DNA from: JAHELQ01 sp965603365 | GTDB taxonomy: Bacteria; Acidobacteriota; Aminicenantia; UBA2199 | Length of the DNA stretch: 64,000 bases | NCBI GenBank assembly: GCA_965603365.1 | Contig: CBFDCR010000011.1 | Location: forward strand, 1 to 64,000 | Reading direction: 5' to 3' | Shown: positions 53,320 to 62,771 of the stretch, piece after piece | How positions within the stretch are numbered: the first letter of the stretch is position 1 | Layout: every line of letters starts with the position of its first letter | The notes under the pieces: generated by a model | Told to the model about the DNA's origin: nothing | Databases searched by the model: none | Seen by the model: the letters and a program-made list of their open reading frames with translations, nothing else | Made by a program: the position numbers and the translations under genes

Positions 53320-54516
53320 ATGAAGAAGAAAAGTGTTTTGCTGATATGTCAGTATTTTCCGCCGGATATCACCGCGGCGGCCTTCAGAATCGGCAGTTTG
53401 ACCGATTACCTGCAACAGAACCATTTCAGGGTGACGGTGCTCACTTCCCATCCCTGGAAAACCCAAAAATTCGGGGCCACAGATGAGCCTAAAAGCGAGA
53501 ATCTGCGGGTGATTCGGGTGAAGGCCAAATCGAAACGATATGTGGCGCAGTATTTCAAATTTTTGTGCTATGGCTTAATGAAAATTTTGCCCTTTATTCT
53601 AAAAAATCCGGTGGATGCGGTCATTGCCAGTTCACCGCCATTGAGTGTTTTTGTGCTGGGATACCTGGTGTCTCGGTTAAGAAGGGTGCCGCTCATCACC
53701 GATATCCGGGATCTGTGGCCCGATACCCCGCTGGCCCTGGGAAAACTGAAAGATGGGTCTATTTTTTATAGATTCTTCAAAAGGTATGAGAAGTGGATGT
53801 ACCGGCATTCCCACTGGCTCACCTGTGTGTCCAGGCCCATGCAGCGGGAGATCCGGAAACTCGTAAAAGATAGCCGACGGGTTTCGGTGGTGTACAATGG
53901 TATTGAGAAGGCGGAACTGGAAAAGGTGAAACGCATCACACCAATGGATATACCCAGGGGGAAAATAGGAAAATTTCGTGTGTTCTATTATGGTAACATC
54001 GGTCTGGCTCAAGGTCTGGATATCCTGCTTTCGGTCAGCCGAAAGGTGGCGGAGAATATCGAGTTTTATTTAGTCGGCGCCGGGGCCTTTAAAAAGAAAT
54101 TCATGCAGGATATTCAGGATCGTAAGATCAACAATGTAACCATTTTAGACGCCCTTCCCAGGGAGAAGTTGTATTCAATGGTTGAAGAACAGGCAGACAT
54201 TTTGTTTATTAACTTACTGGATCGCCCGGTATTTCACTTTACCATCCCCTCCAAACTCTTTGATTATTTGTTGCACCGGATTCCGGTGATTGGCGGCATT
54301 CAGGGGGAGGGACGCCAGATTTTGTCGCGAACCGGGGCGGGCGTATTTTTTGAAGCCCGCCGGGAGGAATCGCTTCTTTCGGCCATTGATTTCACTGTCA
54401 AACACTATCCGGACCTATTGGAGGCGGCCCGGAAAAACAACCTGTCTGTAGCGGTCGATTTTGTCAGAGAAAAAAATTTTGAAATTTTTTTGAAAATAAT
54501 CCAGGAAAAATTTTAA
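53320..54516 (+). CDS. GT4 glycosyltransferase (WcaI/WbuB-like)
   Basis: 398 aa. LICQYFPPDITAAAFRIGSL, VIASSPPLSVFVLGYLVSR, LITDIRDLWPDTPL, VVYNGIEK, YYGNIGLAQGLDILL and IPSKLFDYLLHRIPVIGG match the WcaI/WbuB-type GT4 group, which transfers sugars such as fucosamine or glucose to lipid-linked intermediates. It lies two bases after the heparinase-like gene, and the initiating transferase follows after 35 bp. The N-terminus has no signal peptide. Confidence 0.9.
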   Translation: MKKKSVLLICQYFPPDITAAAFRIGSLTDYLQQNHFRVTVLTSHPWKTQKFGATDEPKSENLRVIRVKAKSKRYVAQYFKFLCYGLMKILPFILKNPVDAVIASSPPLSVFVLGYLVSRLRRVPLITDIRDLWPDTPLALGKLKDGSIFYRFFKRYEKWMYRHSHWLTCVSRPMQREIRKLVKDSRRVSVVYNGIEKAELEKVKRITPMDIPRGKIGKFRVFYYGNIGLAQGLDILLSVSRKVAENIEFYLVGAGAFKKKFMQDIQDRKINNVTILDALPREKLYSMVEEQADILFINLLDRPVFHFTIPSKLFDYLLHRIPVIGGIQGEGRQILSRTGAGVFFEARREESLLSAIDFTVKHYPDLLEAARKNNLSVAVDFVREKNFEIFLKIIQEKF

Positions 54517-54551
54517 AAACTAAGATTATTTGATAGAATAGCAGATGTAGA

Positions 54552-55853
54552 ATGAAGAAAAGATTCCTATCCCATCTGTTTAATTTTTTGATATTGCTTT
54601 TTTTTATCTTTCTGGCCGCCGCCATATACAGGTTTCCTGTGGATAGGTCCTTTGGGGAGACACTAAAAATTATCTGGGGATTTATACTCAGCCGTAAATT
54701 TAATCTTTTGCTGATTGCGATCTTAACTTATTTCTTCATCTATTTAACCGGTCTTTCCGAGTATCGGCGTTCTCAGAAATCCCAGCAGTTGACCACCTAC
54801 CTGGTGGGCCTGTTTAAGCTGGTTCTTATTTTGGGCATGGTATCTTTTATTGAGTTTTACCTTCTCTTCGAGACCAAAATCGGACGGTTAATCTATCTTT
54901 ATATATTTATCTTTTACGCCGTTTACTATTACATTTTACTCTATGTACCGCGCCACTGGTTTCGCCAGAAACTGTTGTGGGCGGCCGGGATTCCAGCGGA
55001 AGATTTTCTAAAAAAGTATGCCCATGATCCCCGGATGTATGAGTTAGAGAGCCTGGACATGACGTCGGGCGAAATGAGCCAGAATGTCCGGGTGGTCTAT
55101 CGGCAGGGAGAGGTGTCGGAATCTTTTTCCCAATTTCTCATTCGCCATAAATTGCAGGGAACACGGGTTATCGAATTGATCGACCTGGTGGAAGCGGATG
55201 CGGAGAAAATCCCCCTCGATTATGTGAACATCGACTGGCTGCTGGATAAATTGAATGTGGCCCAGCGCAACTACATGCGCATCAGCCGGGCCATGAATGT
55301 GAGCTTATCACTCGTTTTGTTGATCCTGTTTTTCCTCCCGGGATTCCTGATCGCCCTGATCCATCGGTTATTTTCAAAGGGCCCGATATTTTTCATTCAG
55401 CCGCGGGTGGGGATGAATGAAAAGGAGTTCAAACTCATCAAGTTTAGAACCATGCGGCAGGATGCGGAAAAGGACGGTGCCCGGTTCGCCGAAGAAAACG
55501 ATCCCCGTATTACCCCCATCGGTGGCATCATGCGGCAACTGCGCATCGATGAAATTCCCCAGTTGATCAATGTGATCAAGAATGACATGGATCTGGTGGG
55601 CCCCCGGCCGGAGCGCAAGATTTTTGTCGAAGAGTTAGCTAGAGAGATTCCCTATTATAGACTGCGTTTCCTGGTGAAACCCGGTTTAACCGGCTGGGCC
55701 CAGGTCAAGGGTGAGTATGCGGGGCATGACATCGAAGATCATAAGGGAAAATTGGAGTACGATCTATTTTACATTAAAAACCGGAGTATCGCCTTAGATC
55801 TTCTGATCCTGCTCAAGACCGCCCGCACCATATTCCAGGCCAAAGGCAAATGA
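54552..55853 (+). CDS. Undecaprenyl-phosphate sugar-1-phosphate transferase (WbaP/EpsE-like)
   Basis: 433 aa. Four or so hydrophobic helices at residues about 8-140, a central soluble part, another membrane helix (about 255-280), then the bacterial sugar transferase domain: RVGMNEKEFKLIKFRTM (conserved KFRTM), DEIPQLINVIKNDM, LVGPRPER and PGLTGWAQVKGEYA. This enzyme loads the first sugar-1-phosphate on undecaprenyl phosphate and starts the repeat unit. The stop overlaps an ATG (ATGA) that opens the 61-codon repeat ORF. Confidence 0.93.
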   Translation: MKKRFLSHLFNFLILLFFIFLAAAIYRFPVDRSFGETLKIIWGFILSRKFNLLLIAILTYFFIYLTGLSEYRRSQKSQQLTTYLVGLFKLVLILGMVSFIEFYLLFETKIGRLIYLYIFIFYAVYYYILLYVPRHWFRQKLLWAAGIPAEDFLKKYAHDPRMYELESLDMTSGEMSQNVRVVYRQGEVSESFSQFLIRHKLQGTRVIELIDLVEADAEKIPLDYVNIDWLLDKLNVAQRNYMRISRAMNVSLSLVLLILFFLPGFLIALIHRLFSKGPIFFIQPRVGMNEKEFKLIKFRTMRQDAEKDGARFAEENDPRITPIGGIMRQLRIDEIPQLINVIKNDMDLVGPRPERKIFVEELAREIPYYRLRFLVKPGLTGWAQVKGEYAGHDIEDHKGKLEYDLFYIKNRSIALDLLILLKTARTIFQAKGK

Positions 55854-55858
55854 GAGGA

Positions 55859-56047
55859 GTAGCAAAAAGTTATAGCGCTGTAACTCAGAGTTATAACGGA
55901 GTAACAAAAAGTTATAACGCTATAGCTCAAAGTTATAGCGGAGTAGAAAAAAGTTATGGCGTGATAGAAAAAAGTTACGGCTTTATAACTCTGAGTTATA
56001 AGAGAGTAGCAAAAAGTTATAGCGCTATAACTTAGAGTTATAGAGGA
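55859..56047. repeat. Nine-unit 21-bp tandem array, quasi-palindromic, open on both strands
   Basis: Nine consecutive 21-bp units (55859-56047), each containing an AGTTAT- or AGTTAC-type core. Units 1 and 8 are identical. Where one type of unit meets the next type the junction is a palindrome, and 18-bp AGTTATAGCGCTATAACT (units 8/9) is perfect. Read as peptide, units are heptads V/I-x-x-S-Y-x-x; a 61-codon ORF opens with ATGA at the previous stop (55850) and ends at TAG 56033-56035. On the minus strand a 96-codon frame (55769-56059) is also open, with I-T-L-S-Y-type heptads. Whether either is translated is not shown. Confidence 0.9.
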
Positions 56048-56109
56048 GTGGTTAACCATTGCAAAGAGAGGCGATTTATATTACAATCACCCCCTAAAAA
56101 GGAGTTATT

Positions 56110-57120
56110 GTGAGTATGATTAAGATTGGTGTATTTGGTTTTGGTTACTGGGGGCCCAATTTGGTGCGAAATTTTTTCGCTACCCCGGGTTGTGAGGTCC
56201 GGCGGGTGGTGGATGTCAATCCCGAACGACTGAAAAAGTCAAAACTCCTATACCCTACCATTGATACCTCCTCCGATACAGCCGCCATCCTGGAGGATAC
56301 CGACATCGATGCGGTGGTGATTGCTTTGCCGATCTCCTTTCATTATGAGATCGCCAAAGAGGCCCTGTTAAACGGGAAACATGTGTTGCTGGAGAAGCCC
56401 ATGACCCGGTTGAAGAGCCAGGCTCGGGAGTTGATCGATATTGCCAGCGATAAAGGCAAGATACTGATGGTGGATCACACCTTCCTGTACACCGGGGCAG
56501 TGCGAAAGATCAAGGAGATTGTTTCCCGGGGCGAACTGGGGAACATTCGCTATTTTGACTCCACCCGTATCAATTTGGGGCTTTTTCAGAGTGACATGAA
56601 TGTGATCTGGGATCTGGCCCCCCACGATATTTCCATTTTGCTGCACCTGGTAGATGCGTTCCCCCAGAGCGTGATTGCCACCGGTATTTCCCATACCGGC
56701 AATGATCTGGAAAACCTGGCCTATTTGACGCTGAGTTTTGAGTCCAATATGGTGGCCCATTTTACCTCTTCCTGGACCTCCCCGGTCAAGATTCGCCAGA
56801 TTCTAATCGGTGGAACGAAAAAGATGATCGTCTATGACGATGTAGAGCCCACCGAAAAGGTGAAGGTCTACGACACCGGCTTTGAAGTCAGATCCGAAGA
56901 GGAGAAGAATAAGATACTGGTGGATTACCGGGTGGGGGACATATATATTCCCAAGATCGACAACCGGGAGGCCCTCAAAGGGGTGGCTGAGGATTTCGTG
57001 GCCGCCGTTGATCGGGGAACCGAACCGGTCTCCAACTGGAAGAGTGGCTTAGACGTGGTCACCATCCTGGAAGCAGCGGAACAATCCATCAAGAATAGGG
57101 GCCGGGAGGTGCTGCTGTGA
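56110..57120 (+). CDS. Gfo/Idh/MocA-family sugar oxidoreductase
   Basis: 336 aa from GTG 56110, chosen because AAGGAG lies seven bases upstream; ATG 56116 is the alternative. VFGFGYWGPNLVRNFF is the NAD-binding motif, LLEKPMTR the EKP motif near residue 97, and WDLAPHDISILLHL the catalytic-His region near 175. In WlbA/FdtB-type pathways such enzymes oxidise the 3-hydroxyl of a nucleotide sugar for amination by the partner below. The stop overlaps the next GTG (GTGA). Confidence 0.9.
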   Translation: MSMIKIGVFGFGYWGPNLVRNFFATPGCEVRRVVDVNPERLKKSKLLYPTIDTSSDTAAILEDTDIDAVVIALPISFHYEIAKEALLNGKHVLLEKPMTRLKSQARELIDIASDKGKILMVDHTFLYTGAVRKIKEIVSRGELGNIRYFDSTRINLGLFQSDMNVIWDLAPHDISILLHLVDAFPQSVIATGISHTGNDLENLAYLTLSFESNMVAHFTSSWTSPVKIRQILIGGTKKMIVYDDVEPTEKVKVYDTGFEVRSEEEKNKILVDYRVGDIYIPKIDNREALKGVAEDFVAAVDRGTEPVSNWKSGLDVVTILEAAEQSIKNRGREVLL

Positions 57121-58223
57121 AGGTAAATTTTGTTGATTTGAAAGCCCAATATGAATCGATCAAAGGGGAGATCCATGAAGCCATCCACCAGGTGATCGAG
57201 AACACCGCCTTTGCCGCCGGCCCCTTTGTCAAGGAGTTTGAAGGGGCCTTTGCCCGGGCCCACCAGTCAAAATTCTGTGTAGGGGTCAATTCCGGCACCT
57301 CCGCCCTGCATGCGGCCTTGATGTGTCTGGGGGTCGGGCCGGGGGACGAGGTGATTGTACCGGCCAACACCTTTTTTGCCACCCCGGAGGCGGTCAGCCT
57401 GACCGGGGCAGTACCGGTTTTTGTGGATTGTGATACACAGTATTACAACATGGACCCCCATGGTGTCGAGGCGGCCATTACGGAGCGCACCAGGGCCGTC
57501 ATCCCGGTACACCTGTACGGCCAGCCGGCCCAACTGGATAAGATTAAAGGCATTACCGATAGACATAAACTCTTGCTAATAGAAGATTGTGCCCAGGCTC
57601 ACCTGGCCGAGTTCCGGGGCAAGCCGGTGGGCACCACCGGGGCGGTGGGCTGCTTCAGTTTTTATCCGGGTAAGAACCTGGGGGCCTACGGTGAAGGGGG
57701 AGCGGTGCTGACCGATGATGAAGCCCTGTACCGGAAACTCCTGGCCTTCCGGGACCACGGTTCTTTTCGGAAATATTACCACGATTTTATCGGCCACAAC
57801 TACCGGATGGAGGGCTTCCAGGGGGCCATCCTGAATGTCAAGCTAAAATACCTATCCACCTGGATCGAACAGAGAAGAAAAAATGCCGCATTATACCGGA
57901 GATATCTAAAAGAGTGCGAAGAAGTCAGCCTGCCCGAAGAGATGCCCGATACACGCCATGTCTACCACCTGTTTGTGGTTCGGGTGCCCCGCCGGGATCG
58001 ATTGCAGGAATATTTAAAGGAACACAATATTTACACGGGCATCCATTACCCTATCCCCTGCCATCTCCAGAAGGCCTATGAAACGCTGAATTATCGAAGG
58101 GGCAACTTCCCGGCCTGTGAACGGTACGCCGACGAGATCCTCTCCCTGCCCATGTTTGCCGAACTAAAAGAGGAAGAGATCGCCTGCGTGGCCGAGAAAG
58201 TTGCCCATTTTTACCGGGGATGA
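57117..58223 (+). CDS. DegT/DnrJ/EryC1/StrS PLP-dependent sugar aminotransferase
   Basis: 368 aa, GTGA overlap. VNFVDLKAQYESIKGEI at the N-terminus, GVNSGTSALHAALMCLGV, IEDCAQAHLAEF and the PLP-lysine segment FSFYPGKNLGAYGEGGAV (Lys near residue 183) are complete; RDHGSFRKYYHDFIGHNYRM is typical of 3-amino sugar enzymes. With the oxidoreductase it would install an amino group on a nucleotide sugar. A 143-bp gap without a convincing promoter follows. Confidence 0.93.
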   Translation: MKVNFVDLKAQYESIKGEIHEAIHQVIENTAFAAGPFVKEFEGAFARAHQSKFCVGVNSGTSALHAALMCLGVGPGDEVIVPANTFFATPEAVSLTGAVPVFVDCDTQYYNMDPHGVEAAITERTRAVIPVHLYGQPAQLDKIKGITDRHKLLLIEDCAQAHLAEFRGKPVGTTGAVGCFSFYPGKNLGAYGEGGAVLTDDEALYRKLLAFRDHGSFRKYYHDFIGHNYRMEGFQGAILNVKLKYLSTWIEQRRKNAALYRRYLKECEEVSLPEEMPDTRHVYHLFVVRVPRRDRLQEYLKEHNIYTGIHYPIPCHLQKAYETLNYRRGNFPACERYADEILSLPMFAELKEEEIACVAEKVAHFYRG

Positions 58224-58366
58224 CAAAATTTATCGTTTTGTTAACAATTTTTGTTATTCCTTACATCCGAAAGGGGCAATAAATCAGGATATTACCTTAC
58301 TTTGTATTCTGGCATCAAAATTGCTGAAATAAAAAGGAGTGTACCAATCCAATTTAGGAGGTTACG

Positions 58367-61051
58367 ATGAAGAGAATATTACTTCTGATGATAGCTATTA
58401 GCCTGATCATGAATGTCAATCTAATAGCCCAGTATCAGGTGACCGAGCTGTCCGATACCATATGGTGCCAGTATCCTTACGTGATGCCTTTCGACAACGG
58501 CAACAAGATGATGGTGGTGTGGAGTGAGGGCAACACCCTGAACGACAGTATATACATGCGTATTTACGAAAACGGGGCGTGGGGCCCCAAAACCGCGGTG
58601 ATTAACACCGGCAACAAATCCCAGTACCCGCAGTTGGCCATCGATTCCACCGGTCAGATACACATGACCTGGATGGAAGGTGTGGGCGGCGGCCGGGATA
58701 TCTATTATGCCAGGTACACAAACGGGCAGTGGTCTGGTATGGCACCGGTCTACATCAGCAGCGGCTACAACTCCACCTGGCCCAGCATCGCCCTGGACGG
58801 CAAGGATGTTATCCATGTGGTCTGGACCCACGACTACCAGACCTACTCCAATGCCACTGATAACGACGTCTGGCACCGCTACATCCATATTAACAATACG
58901 CTGTGGACCGGCCCCCGCAATGTGTCCCGCTGGCGATACACCACCTCCTACCATCCTGCTCTGGCCGCGGTAGGCACCAAACAATTCTGTACCTGGATGC
59001 AGGGGGTGGATGGGAGATGGAGCGTTTATTTTTCCGATCGCGTCAGCGGCAGCCAGTGGACTACCATTCAGAATATCCAGGGCGGCGGCACCTGGCCGGC
59101 CATGACTGCCGATTCGCTGGGCAATCCCCATGTGCTGATCAATATGGCCGACGGCGCCCTGTATTACCGCAACCGCATCAACGGCAGTTGGAGCGGGCCG
59201 CAAACGTTGAATACCTACGCCCGAAAGAAGAATTTCGTCACTATCAAGGCCGATAAAGACGACAACCTCTATGCCGCCTGGCGCCAGGGACCCGGCGGGC
59301 CTTCGGGCCAGGAAAATACCGCCAGGATTTTCTTTGCCAAAGGCGACCGGCTGGGCAACTGGGAAGCGCCGGAACTGGTTCATGTGGGCGGCGTCACCAA
59401 ACACCCCATCATCGGAACCGATGTCAACGGCGGCGTCCACCTGGTCTGGTTCGATACTATCGACAATCCCACTTCCGGCCATGCCGGCTACGAATACGGC
59501 CGGGTCTTTTACGCCCAAATTTCTGCCGGAAACTCCATAAAGATCGTTGCCCCCAACGGCGGCGAAAAGTGGCGCATCGGCGAGGAGCATACCCTGACCT
59601 GGGAGACCACCGTACCGGACGGGGGAGAACCGGTTGAATATGTGAAAGTCGAATACTCCACCGACAGCGGCGGTACCTTCAACACCCTTTATGAATCGAT
59701 ACCCAACACCGGTTCAGCTACGGGCGTTATTCCCCGTGATCTGGTGGATCCCTCGACCCAGTGCCGATTCCGGATCAGCGATGTGAACGGCACCTGTTCG
59801 GATACCAGTAACGGTGACTTTACCCTCCTGCCCCCCTATTCGGAAGCCGGTTACTCCTTTAACAATGACGGCAGTTGGACACCGGCGGGCAACGGCAGCG
59901 AGAGCTGGTATCTGGGTGATTTTAACGGTGACGGTCTCACCGATCTGATGAGATATATTATCGGGGTCGCTTCCGAGGTTCTGACCTCCGATGGGACTCG
60001 GTTCAACAATACCGGCAAATGGACCGGGGCCGGCAATGGTTATGCCGGCTGGTTTGTGGGGGACTTCAACGGCGATGGCCGGGACGACCTGTTCCGCCAC
60101 TATCCGGAAGGCAACAATATGTTCCTGTCCAATGGTAGTCAATTCTATTCCGACGGCAATTGGACGCCGGCGGGGGACGGTTCCGATGGCTGGTATCTGG
60201 GTGATTTTAACGGCGACGGCCGCACCGATCTGTTGAGATATATCATCAATACCGGCAGCCAGGTCCTCCTTTCCAACGGCAGTCGATTCGTCAATGACGG
60301 CGTCTGGACACCGGCGGGCAACGGCAGTGACGGCTGGTATATCGGCGATTTTAACGGTGACGGCCGGGACGACCTGATGCGATTTGTGGCCGGTGTGGGT
60401 TCGCAGCCGCTCCTATCCGACGGCACCCAGTTCATTAATGACGGCACCTGGACCCCGGCGGGTACCGGCACCGACGGCTGGTATGTGGGAGACTTTGACG
60501 GCGATGAAGATGCAGACATCTTTCGTTATCGGCCACTTCTTTCCGGCGCAGAGGTCTTCCTTGCCGATGGTTCCCAATTTAATTATGACGGCAGTTGGAC
60601 GGATGCCGGTAAGGGTACGGACCCCTATTGGTACATCGGTGATTTTAACGGCGACGGTAAACAGGATCTGTTGCGCTACATCAAATGGACGTCTACAGAT
60701 GTCCTCCTCGCTACCGGCGGAGCCGCCGCTGCCTCATCGATTTTTGCCTATCAAGATGCCGGAAAACGGTACGAAGATCCGACTTCCTACGAGTCCTTGA
60801 ATATCGGCATTGACACCGAGAGAAGAGAACTGACTGTTGAAGAGGGCGAACGGTTCCTATCGCCATTTCTGCAAATGGTGGAACGGGGCGAAATGCCCAC
60901 CATAGTTGAGTTACAGTCGGCCTATGAGGAATTTACCGGCAAGAGGGTGCGCCGGGTAACCATTTTCCGCCTGCTGGATCGCCATAACTGGGAACAGAGA
61001 ATTGCCGGATTTTACCGTCCTAATAAAGAAAATTTAGAAACAGCAAAATAG
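58367..61051 (+). CDS. Secreted beta-propeller/FG-GAP protein with C-terminal HTH-like domain
   Basis: 894 aa; GGAGG lies just before the ATG. Signal peptide 1-21. Residues about 25-385 form a propeller with repeated G-x-x-H-x-x-W strands (IHMTWMEG, IHVVWTHD). A PNGGEKWRIGEEHTLTW module spans about 395-490. Six FG-GAP/VCBS repeats (WYLGDFNGDGLTDLMRY-type) occupy about 495-790. The end (about 821-885: LTVEEGERFL, IVELQSAYEEFTGKRVRRVT, IFRLLDRHNW) looks like a winged helix-turn-helix of transposase or regulator type, which is unexpected on an exported protein. It could be cell-surface or matrix protein; function unknown. Confidence 0.85.
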   Translation: MKRILLLMIAISLIMNVNLIAQYQVTELSDTIWCQYPYVMPFDNGNKMMVVWSEGNTLNDSIYMRIYENGAWGPKTAVINTGNKSQYPQLAIDSTGQIHMTWMEGVGGGRDIYYARYTNGQWSGMAPVYISSGYNSTWPSIALDGKDVIHVVWTHDYQTYSNATDNDVWHRYIHINNTLWTGPRNVSRWRYTTSYHPALAAVGTKQFCTWMQGVDGRWSVYFSDRVSGSQWTTIQNIQGGGTWPAMTADSLGNPHVLINMADGALYYRNRINGSWSGPQTLNTYARKKNFVTIKADKDDNLYAAWRQGPGGPSGQENTARIFFAKGDRLGNWEAPELVHVGGVTKHPIIGTDVNGGVHLVWFDTIDNPTSGHAGYEYGRVFYAQISAGNSIKIVAPNGGEKWRIGEEHTLTWETTVPDGGEPVEYVKVEYSTDSGGTFNTLYESIPNTGSATGVIPRDLVDPSTQCRFRISDVNGTCSDTSNGDFTLLPPYSEAGYSFNNDGSWTPAGNGSESWYLGDFNGDGLTDLMRYIIGVASEVLTSDGTRFNNTGKWTGAGNGYAGWFVGDFNGDGRDDLFRHYPEGNNMFLSNGSQFYSDGNWTPAGDGSDGWYLGDFNGDGRTDLLRYIINTGSQVLLSNGSRFVNDGVWTPAGNGSDGWYIGDFNGDGRDDLMRFVAGVGSQPLLSDGTQFINDGTWTPAGTGTDGWYVGDFDGDEDADIFRYRPLLSGAEVFLADGSQFNYDGSWTDAGKGTDPYWYIGDFNGDGKQDLLRYIKWTSTDVLLATGGAAAASSIFAYQDAGKRYEDPTSYESLNIGIDTERRELTVEEGERFLSPFLQMVERGEMPTIVELQSAYEEFTGKRVRRVTIFRLLDRHNWEQRIAGFYRPNKENLETAK
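59868..60715 (+). repeat. About 144-bp tandem repeat, six copies, coding FG-GAP units
   Basis: Direct repeats with period about 142-147 bp start near 59868, 60012, 60154, 60298, 60442 and 60588. Each codes for W-T-P-A-G-x-G-x-x-x-W-Y-x-G-D-F-N-G-D-G. The similarity at DNA level suggests fairly recent unit duplication or gene conversion. Confidence 0.85.
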
Positions 61052-61174
61052 AATATTAAACTATTAAACGAAAGTTATCTAACGGATATTCCAGGAGGCT
61101 GCTGGATAGTATTGAATCATTAAGAGTAATTTAAGTACGCATACCGAAACAAGGGGATTGGTATAGGTTCAGCC

Positions 61175-62611
61175 ATGAGGCTTAGCAGCGGGCAACGATA
61201 CATCTCAAACTACTCTTCCATTGTCATGGTGTATTTCATCAGTATGATTATACCCTTTCTCATACTGATGATGATAGGCAGGTTCTATCCGGTGGCGGAG
61301 TTTGGCAGATATGCGATTGCCACATCCTTCATGGGGACGGTGGCTATTCTATTCAATCTGGGCATCTCCAACACAGTGAGTTTCGAAATTGCGGTCATCG
61401 ACAGGCGGTCTAAGGCTCAAATTGCCGAAATCCTGAATGTGGGAAGCGTCTGTTTTGCCATCTTCTCTCTTTTCGGTCTCTTGATCGTTGCGGTCGCCCT
61501 GTATTTGCTGGGCTACCGGCCGGAGATTATGAAGATCATATTTGCCCTGGCGCCGGGATACTGGTTGATGGGGCTGAATACCATATGGAACGCGACATTT
61601 TTGGGTATCCGGGAGATGAAATATATCGTGGTATCTTCGCTGGCCGTGTTAATGGCTGTTCTCCTCTTTGTCATTCCCCTGGTTATTCTCAGGAAGCCGC
61701 TGTGGGTGGTGGCGCTGGTCTGGTCCTTGAGTCAGATTGCCGGTACGGCGGTCATCCTCTTCCTGATCGGCAAGAAAGGTTATCTAAAAAGGTCTAAAAT
61801 ATTGAAGGGTAAATTGTCCTTTTTTATGCGGCGGGCCCTGGGCATCGGTATGGACAACCTGCTTTTCCGGTTGGGCGACAACCTGACCAATATTTTACTG
61901 CCCCTCTATCTGACCGAAGAAATCATCGGTATCTTCAACGGCGCCTTCAAACCGTTTGTCCTGTTGGTGGCGGGTACCCAGATTTCGATCCAGTTTTTTA
62001 ATCCCTATATCGCCGCGGTCAGGGATTCGGATAAAAAAAGCAAAGAAAAAATATTGTCGGCATTTCACAAGCTGATATTCTTTTTTACCTTTACGGTGAC
62101 CGTCCTGCCCCTGTTCTTTGCCGGTGCCATTAATCACCTGATCTTCGGCAGCCAGTTGAGCCGGAGTGTACCCTATATGGTCATCCTGACGGTGGGTTAT
62201 CTGTTTGCCAATTCCCCCCCCTACTCCTCTCCCTTAAAGGCCCTGGGATTGGAGTGGAAGGTGATCCTGTCGGCGGCGGCGAAATTAATACTCAATATAG
62301 TAGGGGTAGTGGTGCTGGTGCCCCTTTTGGGCCTGAAGGGGGCAATCTATGCGGTGGTGATGTCACTGATCGGTTATTGGCTGGTCAATGTGGTTATTTA
62401 CACCTACCAGAAGATCAAACCGATCAGCGGTGTTCCTAATTATATCCTGTTTTTGCTGTTTGTTTTGCTCAACGGCTGGCTGCTGAACAGCGTTTGGGGT
62501 GAAGGGCTGCCGGTTATGTTGGTTTTCCTTCTCTTGAACGGTGTGGGCGGCTTTTTCCTCTATTTAAGAAAGGCGGACAAGACCCGTCTGCGGGAATTGA
62601 TCAAGGGATAG
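61175..62611 (+). CDS. wzx: Polysaccharide flippase (Wzx/MATE-superfamily)
   Basis: 478 aa with about twelve to fourteen hydrophobic helices. The N-terminal RYISNYSSIVMVYFISMIIPFLILMMIGRF and the FGRYAIATSFMGTVAILFNLGISN block are typical of PST/Wzx flippases, which move undecaprenyl-linked oligosaccharides to the periplasm. A 123-bp gap separates it from the FG-GAP gene; its Shine-Dalgarno is weak. It is followed by a Wzz-like gene, so a Wzx-dependent assembly system is likely next to the ABC exporter of 16156-18406. Confidence 0.87.
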   Translation: MRLSSGQRYISNYSSIVMVYFISMIIPFLILMMIGRFYPVAEFGRYAIATSFMGTVAILFNLGISNTVSFEIAVIDRRSKAQIAEILNVGSVCFAIFSLFGLLIVAVALYLLGYRPEIMKIIFALAPGYWLMGLNTIWNATFLGIREMKYIVVSSLAVLMAVLLFVIPLVILRKPLWVVALVWSLSQIAGTAVILFLIGKKGYLKRSKILKGKLSFFMRRALGIGMDNLLFRLGDNLTNILLPLYLTEEIIGIFNGAFKPFVLLVAGTQISIQFFNPYIAAVRDSDKKSKEKILSAFHKLIFFFTFTVTVLPLFFAGAINHLIFGSQLSRSVPYMVILTVGYLFANSPPYSSPLKALGLEWKVILSAAAKLILNIVGVVVLVPLLGLKGAIYAVVMSLIGYWLVNVVIYTYQKIKPISGVPNYILFLLFVLLNGWLLNSVWGEGLPVMLVFLLLNGVGGFFLYLRKADKTRLRELIKG

Positions 62612-62636
62612 ATCATAAGGTCAGGCTGGGCCTTTG

Positions 62637-62665
62637 TTGAAATGTGCTGTTTTTTGTGTTATAAA
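62637..62665 (+). promoter_or_regulatory. Candidate sigma70 promoter upstream of the Wzz-like gene
   Basis: TTGAAA (62637-62642), 17-bp spacer, TATAAA (62660-62665): each hexamer is one base off consensus. It lies 107 bp upstream of the ATG. The leader contains a T-run (about 62703-62712) and a short GAGC-TT-GCTC dyad just before the AAGGAG ribosome site. Confidence 0.55.
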
Positions 62666-62771
62666 AAGCTGTCGTAGTGGTTTTAAGGAAGGTCGTTTTA
62701 CTATTTTTTTTTGGCCGATTTTTGCGTTTACACGTAAAGGCGGGAGCTTGCTCAAATAAGGAGTAAATTAT

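Noticed and set aside
55859..56047. Tandem array as a CRISPR
   Set aside because: Units are contiguous with no unique spacers, the unit is 21 bp, and no cas genes are near.
58224..58366. Promoter before the FG-GAP gene
   Set aside because: Only weak hexamers such as TTGTTA-N17-TTACAT are seen; a small AT-rich inverted repeat (TAACAA/TTGTTA) has no GC stem, so it is not a terminator either.
58421..59590. 389-codon open frame opposite the FG-GAP gene
   Set aside because: Composition-driven shadow; the plus-strand protein has signal peptide, repeats and ribosome site.
60730..61051. Separate transposase gene after the FG-GAP repeats
   Set aside because: The reading frame is continuous from the FG-GAP part, no start with ribosome site precedes it, and no catalytic DDE region or inverted repeats follow.
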